A DNA stretch of 11,153 bases from JBCDBH01 sp039184055 (GTDB lineage: Bacteria > Acidobacteriota > Thermoanaerobaculia > Multivoradales > J023), in the NCBI GenBank assembly GCA_039184055.1, contig JBCDBH010000190.1, forward strand, positions 1 to 11,153, written 5' to 3'. This document shows, in pieces, positions 1 to 4,758 of this stretch. The notes beneath the pieces were generated by a model. It ran no database searches. It was not told the origin of the DNA and saw only the letters and a program-made list of their open reading frames with translations. Each line of letters starts with the position of its first letter. Within the stretch, counting starts at the first letter, position 1. Position numbers and translations under genes: made by a program.

Positions 1-28
1 AGCGCTCTCCCAACTGAGCTATGGCCCC
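1..28 (-). tRNA. tRNA-Ala, 5' part only (runs off left edge)
   Basis: Read on the minus strand, the sequence from 28 down to 1 begins GGGGCCATAGCTCAG and continues through TTGGGAGAGCGCT. This matches the acceptor 5' strand, the U8/A9 positions, and a D arm with the GCTC/GAGC stem and GG in the loop. The GGGGC(C/T)ATAGCTCAG start is typical of bacterial tRNA-Ala. The anticodon lies outside the window, so isotype rests on the 5' half alone. A strong promoter stands just upstream at 46-75. Confidence 0.85.
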
Positions 29-45
29 ACGTGTTGGGACGCGAG

Positions 46-75
46 ACTATACCGAGGGCGGTGGATGGGTGTCAA
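46..75 (-). promoter_or_regulatory. sigma-70 promoter of the tRNA gene
   Basis: On the minus strand there is a perfect -35 box TTGACA (75 to 70), an 18-nt spacer, and the -10 box TATAGT (51 to 46). Transcription would start near position 39, about 11 nt before the mature tRNA 5' end, a normal arrangement for a stable RNA gene. This is the best sigma-70 type promoter seen in the window. Confidence 0.82.
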
Positions 76-114
76 TCGGTGGGATAGGGTTCGAGGGCGA
101 AAGGAGGTTGGTGG

Positions 115-741
115 ATGGACGACGAGAATCGCGTGGCGCCGGTCGACGGCGAGGAGGGTGTGGAGCCGACGACTGACAAGGAAGCGGCGACGGACGCAGC
201 CCCGGTCGCGGAGCCGCAGTCGAAACAGGCGAATTGGATTTTTGCGTTGATCGCGGTGGCGGCGGTGATCGCGCTGTTTTGGCCGAGCACGGAGGGGCCG
301 TGGAAGGCGCCGGATGGACCGTTGCTCTATGGTGAGTTTCAATCGACACGGATCGCCGATCAGCTGGCACCGGTGTCACTGGTGCATTTCTGGTCGACGT
401 GGTGTGTGCCGTGTCTCGACGAGGTGCCGGAGATCCGCAAGCTGGCGGCGCTCTATGACGGCGATCCGCGTTTCGGCCTGGTGATGGTGGCGGTCGCGGA
501 TGACCACGACAATGTGCAGGAGTTTTTGACGTCGGTGAACACGCCGGTTACCGAGACGCTCTATGACGACGATTGGACAGTGACCAAGCGCTATGAGACG
601 GACAGGCTACCGGAGACGCATCTGGTGGTGGACGGCATGGTGGTCCACTCGTTCATCGGGGTGACGGATTGGAACGATCCCACGGTGCGCCAGAAGGTGG
701 CGGCGGCGATGGCGGGTGAGCTGACCGGCGAGGAAGGCTGA
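115..741 (+). CDS. Membrane-anchored thioredoxin-like protein (TlpA/ResA family)
   Basis: This 208-residue protein is a probable thiol-disulfide oxidoreductase or reductase anchored in the inner membrane and facing the periplasm. Residues 1-40 are acidic and low-complexity; residues 41-56 are one hydrophobic helix (WIFALIAVAAVIALFW); the thioredoxin fold follows from about 65 to 200. The redox motif WCVPC is at 96-100, preceded by the usual beta strand LVHFWST, and the cis-Pro segment RLPETHLVV is near 164-172. In the TlpA/ResA/CcmG families such proteins reduce apocytochrome or other periplasmic disulfides; the partner here cannot be read. The start is supported by AAAGGAGG at 100-107, 7 nt before ATG 115. 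The N-terminal 40-residue acidic cytoplasmic tail is longer than in typical ResA. No cytochrome-maturation genes adjoin, so its exact role is open. Confidence 0.88.
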   Translation: MDDENRVAPVDGEEGVEPTTDKEAATDAAPVAEPQSKQANWIFALIAVAAVIALFWPSTEGPWKAPDGPLLYGEFQSTRIADQLAPVSLVHFWSTWCVPCLDEVPEIRKLAALYDGDPRFGLVMVAVADDHDNVQEFLTSVNTPVTETLYDDDWTVTKRYETDRLPETHLVVDGMVVHSFIGVTDWNDPTVRQKVAAAMAGELTGEEG

Positions 742-773
742 CGGGGCGGCGGCGAGTAAGACACGCCCTGATG

Positions 774-788
774 GCGAGCCCAGCTCGC
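774..788 (+). other. Small perfect hairpin after the thioredoxin gene
   Basis: GCGAGC at 774-779 and GCTCGC at 783-788 form a perfect 6-bp stem with a 3-nt loop, 33 nt after the stop codon at 741. No T tract follows, so it is not a canonical intrinsic terminator. It lies immediately left of the long inverted repeat at 791-971. Confidence 0.4.
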
Positions 789-790
789 TA

Positions 791-971
791 AGCCCGTATG
801 TCTCACCAAACGTCGTAGCGAGGCTTGGAAACGTGCGTGAGATCTGGGCAGCGCAGGGATGAGCGACCGGAGGCGTACCCAAAGGTACGTCGAGGGAGCG
901 AAGAGCGAGCACGCCCAGAGATTGCGTGCGTTCCCAAGCCGTAGCCGACGGGCTGGTGAGAGATGCGGGCT
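791..971 (+). repeat. Long imperfect inverted repeat with central hairpin (REP/MITE-like or structured RNA)
   Basis: Arms 791-849 and 913-971 (59 nt each) are mutually complementary. The outer stem 791-808/954-971 has 16 Watson-Crick pairs, one G-U and one mismatch. The segment 811-815/946-950 pairs perfectly after a small loop. The inner stem 822-849/913-940 has 21 Watson-Crick pairs, four G-U pairs and three mismatches. The 63-nt centre contains a separate hairpin, 872-879/884-891, built on CGTACC and GGTACG with a CAAA loop. All five wobble pairs are G-U in plus-strand RNA and would be A-C mismatches in the opposite strand, so any RNA structure is expected in a transcript reading out of the thioredoxin gene. 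The right arm overlaps the stop codon (970-972) of the convergent barrel gene. It could be a bidirectional termination structure, a dispersed palindromic element, or a non-coding RNA. No transposase is present and no terminal T run is seen. Confidence 0.7.
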
Positions 972-1503
972 AAAAGTGATACGCGAGGCCGACGTGGCCC
1001 ATGAAGAAGAACTGGCCGTAGTCGAAATCGACGAAATGGCCGGAGAGCTCGACCCTGACGCTCAGGCTGGGCGTGAAGCGAAAATCACCGGTCGAGCCGA
1101 GGGTGAGTCCGATACCGCTTTCATCACCGATCAGGTTGTCACCCTGGAGGTCGTAGGCGCCGAGCCCGAGATAAAGGCCACCGTCGAAGAAGACGTCGGG
1201 GTATTCGTACTCGCCCACAGCGGTGAGCCAGGTGAGGTCGGCGTCGAAAAGCCCGCTTTCGTCGTCGGCTTCGAGACTCGTCTGGCCGACGCGTAGACCG
1301 AAACGCGTGTTGTTGGTGAGCTTGAGGGAGAAGAGCCCCTGCAGGCCGAAATTGTCGTAGCCGGAATCGACATCGGCATCACCCGAGCCACCGATGCCAC
1401 CCATCACGGAGACGGTGAAGTTCTGAGTGGCCTGACCCGAGGCGGGTGCGGCGAGCAGGATGGCGAGCAGGACGACGGCGAGAACGGTGGTGAGACGGGT
1501 CAA
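970..1503 (-). CDS. Small outer-membrane beta-barrel protein
   Basis: The protein of 177 residues begins with a clear Sec signal peptide, MTRLTTVLAVVLLAILLAAP, followed by ASG-QA as the likely cleavage area near residues 21-24. The mature part alternates polar and hydrophobic residues with many Gly and aromatic positions (for example FGLQGLFSLKL, GLYLGLGAYDL), as in eight-stranded OmpA/OmpW/OmpX-like barrels. It ends in GHVGLAYHF, with the C-terminal Phe used in outer-membrane insertion. I chose TTG at 1503 as the start because GAGGAG (1516 to 1511) lies 7 nt upstream and because the signal peptide then begins at residue 1. An in-frame ATG at 1623 would add 40 residues that bury the signal peptide. 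It is convergent with the thioredoxin gene and divergent from comF. The substrate or function is unknown; a porin-like or structural role is possible. Confidence 0.8.
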   Translation of the reverse strand: MTRLTTVLAVVLLAILLAAPASGQATQNFTVSVMGGIGGSGDADVDSGYDNFGLQGLFSLKLTNNTRFGLRVGQTSLEADDESGLFDADLTWLTAVGEYEYPDVFFDGGLYLGLGAYDLQGDNLIGDESGIGLTLGSTGDFRFTPSLSVRVELSGHFVDFDYGQFFFMGHVGLAYHF

Positions 1504-1510
1504 GGGATTT

Positions 1511-1516
1511 CTCCTC
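1511..1516 (-). promoter_or_regulatory. Ribosome binding site that selects the TTG start at 1503
   Basis: On the minus strand GAGGAG (1516 to 1511) is followed by 7 nt (AAATCCC) and then TTG. No comparable site precedes the upstream in-frame ATG at 1623. Confidence 0.7.
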
Positions 1517-1642
1517 AATCTGGTTTCGTGTCGACGGTATCTTGTCAGATCGCCATCCGATTTCGACACAGTCGTCCGATTCTCGATCGCTTCGACGTCT
1601 AGGAGGAATGACGGTGAGCACATCGGCTCACCGTGGTTCTCC

Positions 1643-1647
1643 GGAGG
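1643..1647 (+). promoter_or_regulatory. Ribosome binding site of the comF-like gene (competing site at 1602-1606)
   Basis: GGAGG at 1643-1647 stands 5 nt before ATG 1653. A second GGAGG at 1602-1606 stands 7 nt before an in-frame GTG at 1614. Both are good, so the gene may have two starts 39 nt apart; family length favours 1653. Confidence 0.6.
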
Positions 1648-1652
1648 ACGTG

Positions 1653-2432
1653 ATGACTCGATCGGTATACGTACGACGACGCCCCCGCGTCACAGACGCA
1701 TGGCTCGACCGACTCTTGCCGGCGTCGTGTGTCAGCTGTGGCTCGCGCTTGGACGACGCGGGCCGTGGTCTCGAGCTTTGTCGCCGCTGTCGTGGGCGCC
1801 TGGTGGCGTGGCCGACGACGGTATGCCCGGGATGTGGCGAACCCGGTCCGCGTGACACCGGAGCGTTGTGCGCTGAGCTCTGTGCGCGGTGCCGCGCGCG
1901 ACCGTTGCCCTGGAGCCGACTGATCTGTGGTTGGCGTTACCAGGAACCGATGGACGCGGTGGTCAAGGCGCTCAAATTCGGTCGTCAGGATTATCTAGCC
2001 AGCTATTGGGGCGACGCGCTGGCGTATCGGGTGGTCGGCGCCGCGCTCCCGAGCTTCGATGCCGTGGTGCCGATCCCGCTTCACTGGCGCCGACGCATGA
2101 GCCGTGGCTACAACCAAGCGGCTCTGCTCGCCGAGCCACTGGCCCGCGCCTGTGACGCACCGCTCCGTTCGCTGCTCGCTCGCCCACGCGCGACGACCCA
2201 GCGAAGCCTCCTGCCTGCGGCCGCCAGACAACCGCTCGGCGAGGCCTTTCGAGCCCGCCAGCGATCGCCCACCACCGTGGCGCTCGTGGATGACGTGATG
2301 ACCAGCGGCGCCACCCTGGCCTCGGCGGCCCGCGCGTTGCGCCACGCTGGAGCACGGGAGGTGGTGGCGGTGACCCTGGCTCGCACCCCCGACACGCCGC
2401 TGGCCGCGGACGTGGTGTATGATTGCAAGTGA
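1653..2432 (+). CDS. comF: ComF family phosphoribosyltransferase-like protein
   Basis: The protein has 259 residues from ATG 1653. The N-terminal part has a zinc-ribbon pattern of Cys pairs: CVSC (26-29), CRRC (43-46), CPGC (58-61) and CARC (77-80). The C-terminal part is a type I phosphoribosyltransferase domain: the ComF hallmark RGYNQAALLAEPLA at 151-164 and the PRPP-binding loop VALVDDVMTSGATL at 209-222. ComF (GntX in E. coli) is a cytoplasmic protein associated with DNA uptake during natural transformation; its exact biochemical reaction is not established. Neighbours give no competence context; the flanking genes are envelope proteins, and comF is commonly found alone. The start is discussed at the ribosome binding site: GTG 1614 would give 272 residues, and ATG 1542 would give 296 without a good binding site. 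The stop lies 317 nt before the next gene. Confidence 0.9.
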   Translation: MTRSVYVRRRPRVTDAWLDRLLPASCVSCGSRLDDAGRGLELCRRCRGRLVAWPTTVCPGCGEPGPRDTGALCAELCARCRARPLPWSRLICGWRYQEPMDAVVKALKFGRQDYLASYWGDALAYRVVGAALPSFDAVVPIPLHWRRRMSRGYNQAALLAEPLARACDAPLRSLLARPRATTQRSLLPAAARQPLGEAFRARQRSPTTVALVDDVMTSGATLASAARALRHAGAREVVAVTLARTPDTPLAADVVYDCK

Positions 2433-2749
2433 TTTACAGTGCGGAGCTCGCCCAGTCGATCATCCGCGGTCGGAGAAACATCGAAGGCAATGAGACGAGT
2501 TGGGTTCAACACCGCCACGTCAGGACCCAAACGGCTTTGTCCTCGGATCCGACCCGCGCGACCACGTCTCGGCGAGCCGAGGCCCGATTCCCAAGCCGTC
2601 GATCCACGTCGATCGCCGAGCGCGGTAGAATCGTACCGGCCGCTCGTCCCTAAAGAAGCGCGATTCACCAAGCCAAGCTTGCCGCCGCTTCGTAGGGTAC
2701 ATAGAGTGCCAGTCCTCGGACCTTCGTCACGCGCACCGAAAGGATTGCC
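2433..2749. other. 317-nt non-coding gap with weak promoter-like signals
   Basis: I see no convincing gene here; the short open frames on both strands have no recognisable protein features. A TAGAAT hexamer at 2626-2631 looks like a -10 box on the plus strand, but the region 16-18 nt upstream of it has no good -35. A perfect small palindrome, CTCGGC-GA-GCCGAG, lies at 2568-2581 and could form a short hairpin with a 4-nt loop. AAAGGA (2739-2744) just before ATG 2750 serves as the ribosome binding site of the next gene. No riboswitch consensus was recognised. The long leader suggests the barrel gene has its own promoter in this stretch. Confidence 0.5.
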
Positions 2750-4618
2750 ATGATCCATCGAACGCTTTTCATCGCCGCCCTCCTCCCGCTGCTCGCCACG
2801 ACGGCGCTGGAAGCCAAACCCGCGGCGGTATCGGGTCAGGTGGTCGCCGCACCGGCGACGCCGCTCGACGAAGCGAAGGTCTACGCCTACGAAGTCGGCT
2901 CCCAAGAGCTCGCCAAGGTCGCGACCGACGACGATGGACACTTCCATTTCGCTCAATTGCCCGCCGGGCTCTACAAGGTCATCGCGTTCAAACAGGGTTT
3001 CGCGCCGGCCATCGAGATGCTGCTTCGCCGTCGCGCCGACGAACGCCAGAAGTTGGAGCTGGTGCTGGTCGAGGAAACCGCTGACGAACGCGACGCCGAA
3101 GGCTATTGGGCGGTGCGTGGCCGCATCCCGAGCGACGTTCTGCGCGACATGAACACACCCACTGTCGGCACCTTCACCTCGAGCTTCGACGATTCGCAAG
3201 TCGCCGCTCTCACCGACTCACCTTTTCAGGCCAACATGGCGGCGGCGAGTGGCGTGACGCAAACCGGCACCGAATCTCGCGCCCAGCTGACCACCGCCGA
3301 TGTCGGCGTGCGCGGCGCGCTCGGCGAGGTCGAGGTCGGAGTCCAGGGCACCTATCAGCAACTTGCCGACACCACGACCACCGAAGCCGGGGGCGAGCTA
3401 CGCACGGTGGCGGTACAGGTCGAGGTTCCGGATCGTTCGCGCTTGTCGGTGGTCTCGTCGACCGGCGCCATCGACACCAACGGCTCGAACGTCGATATCG
3501 AGAATCACACCGTGCGCTGGTCGGGCACCGCTGGCAGCACCGAAACCGCGGTCACCGCTCGCTACACCAGCGAGAGCAACTTCTACAGCGGTGGGTTGAT
3601 CGATCTCCCGCTGATCCCGAACGCTTCGGAGACCTTCGATCTCGAAGGCACCTTTTCCTCGCCGTTGAGCGACAGCACCAATCTTCGCGCTGGCATCACC
3701 TACCGCCAGCGCGACGGTCTGCCGACGACGTTGATCGATGGTGAAACGGTGATCGACGAACGCTTCGGCGCCTACGGCATCGCCGGCACCGAGCTCGGCT
3801 CACGCGTGATGGTGGAATACGGTCTGTATTCCTCGGTACGCGACGGCTCCTTGTCCCTGATGCCTCACGGCGGTTTCGTGGTCGATCTGGGACGTGGCTG
3901 GGAAGCCAAGATGACCGGCAGCCAGCGGTTCGACGATCCGCAGCAGACCACCTCCTCGACGCATCCGGCGGCGTTTCACACCGCGGTCTTCGGAAACGAA
4001 ACCGATCTCTGCCGCGAAGCCAGCGACGCCTGCTACCGGGTGCTCTTCGCCAAGGGCAACCAGGACGGCGAGTCGGTGAGCTTCGGTGCCGTGCACCGCG
4101 AATACGCCGAAACGCTACGGCTGTATTTCAACGACGATTTCTTCAACCGGCTCGAGAGTCTCTTCGTAGTTCCCGGTGACGAGGTACCCGAGGCACGCTT
4201 CCGGATGGTGCGGAAGATCTCGCCCAAGGTGCTCGCCAAGCTCGAATCGAGCTTTGCCGACGGCGGCGGCGGCATCGTCTACGCGACCGATGGTCAGCCG
4301 CTCGAAAATCAGGTGCGCTATCTGGTCGCCTCGCTCGACACGCGTTTTCAACGCACGTCGACCGGTGTTTTCGTCGCCTTTCACCACCTCGAGCAATCGC
4401 TTCGGGGCAGCGATGGCGCGATCGATCCGGCACAGCAGGTCGAGCTCCAGCGGCTGCGGTTCATGCTCACCCAAGACCTGAGCGTGCTCGCCAACGTGCC
4501 ACCCAACCTCGCCGTCCAGCTCCAGATGGAGCTCAGCCGAGGCGCCACGCCGTACACGCTGACCCCCGATGACGAGCTTTACCAAACTTTGACAGGCGGG
4601 CTTTCCTTCAGCTTCTGA
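2750..4618 (+). CDS. Carboxypeptidase-regulatory-domain outer-membrane beta-barrel protein
   Basis: The 622-residue protein starts with a Sec signal peptide (MIHRTLFIAALLPLLATTAL, cleavage near residue 22). Residues 25-108 fit a carboxypeptidase-regulatory/CNA-B-like beta-sandwich: AAVSGQVV..., then DDDGHFHFAQLPAGLYKVIAFKQG (given here only to show the pattern: turn-Gly, F-x-F, LPAGLY, K-x-G-F). This domain is the one seen at the N terminus of SusC-type and other TonB-dependent receptors. From about residue 175 onward the sequence is repeated short amphipathic strands rich in T, S, G and aromatics, ending in GLSFSF, consistent with an outer-membrane barrel. I see no TonB box or clear plug domain, and 622 residues is short for a TonB-dependent transporter, so it may be a barrel or adhesin rather than a transporter. 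AGGA at 2741-2744 precedes ATG 2750. It lies 140 nt upstream of the kinase gene, across a sigma-54 promoter, so it is probably a separate transcription unit. Its function is unknown. Confidence 0.7.
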   Translation: MIHRTLFIAALLPLLATTALEAKPAAVSGQVVAAPATPLDEAKVYAYEVGSQELAKVATDDDGHFHFAQLPAGLYKVIAFKQGFAPAIEMLLRRRADERQKLELVLVEETADERDAEGYWAVRGRIPSDVLRDMNTPTVGTFTSSFDDSQVAALTDSPFQANMAAASGVTQTGTESRAQLTTADVGVRGALGEVEVGVQGTYQQLADTTTTEAGGELRTVAVQVEVPDRSRLSVVSSTGAIDTNGSNVDIENHTVRWSGTAGSTETAVTARYTSESNFYSGGLIDLPLIPNASETFDLEGTFSSPLSDSTNLRAGITYRQRDGLPTTLIDGETVIDERFGAYGIAGTELGSRVMVEYGLYSSVRDGSLSLMPHGGFVVDLGRGWEAKMTGSQRFDDPQQTTSSTHPAAFHTAVFGNETDLCREASDACYRVLFAKGNQDGESVSFGAVHREYAETLRLYFNDDFFNRLESLFVVPGDEVPEARFRMVRKISPKVLAKLESSFADGGGGIVYATDGQPLENQVRYLVASLDTRFQRTSTGVFVAFHHLEQSLRGSDGAIDPAQQVELQRLRFMLTQDLSVLANVPPNLAVQLQMELSRGATPYTLTPDDELYQTLTGGLSFSF

Positions 4619-4634
4619 GCCGCAACGTCTGTCC

Positions 4635-4688
4635 ATCCAAGACCTTGGATCCTGCCGTTTGGATCGAGTTCAAGCAGCTGGATCAGCT
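4635..4688. promoter_or_regulatory. Palindrome cluster, candidate upstream activator sites
   Basis: ATCCAAG-AC-CTTGGAT at 4635-4650 is a perfect 7-bp inverted repeat. AGCTG-GAT-CAGCT at 4676-4688 is a perfect 5-bp inverted repeat. TGGATC recurs in direct orientation at 4646, 4660 and 4679. The first palindrome is centred about 104 nt upstream of the predicted sigma-54 start, the distance range where NtrC-type activators usually bind. Which protein binds is inference; the regulator encoded at 7556-8938 is the obvious candidate. The 2-nt and 3-nt centres and lack of a T run argue against a terminator. Confidence 0.45.
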
Positions 4689-4720
4689 CACCTAACTACA
4701 AGCAAAATCAGACGCTGAGC

Positions 4721-4736
4721 TGGCATGGAACCTGCT
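4721..4736 (+). promoter_or_regulatory. Sigma-54 (RpoN) -24/-12 promoter of the kinase/regulator operon
   Basis: TGGCATGGAACCTGCT matches the sigma-54 consensus TGGCACG-N4-TTGCW: the -24 GG and -12 GC are exactly 10 nt apart as required, TGGCA, the G at position 7, and TGCT are conserved, with one change in each element (T for C, C for T). The predicted start is near 4747, giving a leader of only about 12 nt that still contains the binding site AGGAG (4749-4753) before ATG 4759. No competing sigma-70 promoter is obvious in the gap. Confidence 0.75.
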
Positions 4737-4758
4737 TCTGCAGTCAGCAGGAGAAGGT

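Noticed and set aside
859..1296. 145-residue plus-strand frame between the thioredoxin and comF genes
   Set aside because: It starts in the inverted repeat and runs antisense through the barrel gene; no ribosome site, and the barrel reading has a signal peptide and terminal Phe.
2433..2749. Riboswitch or small RNA in the long leader of the barrel gene
   Set aside because: No known riboswitch consensus was recognised and the only structure seen is a short 14-nt palindrome.
2108..3199. 363-residue minus-strand frame spanning comF, the gap and the barrel gene start
   Set aside because: It crosses two well-supported genes on the other strand and has no recognisable motif; typical GC-rich shadow frame.
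4635..4650. Palindrome as a terminator of the barrel gene
   Set aside because: The 2-nt centre cannot form a normal loop with the full stem and no T run follows; a protein-binding site fits better.
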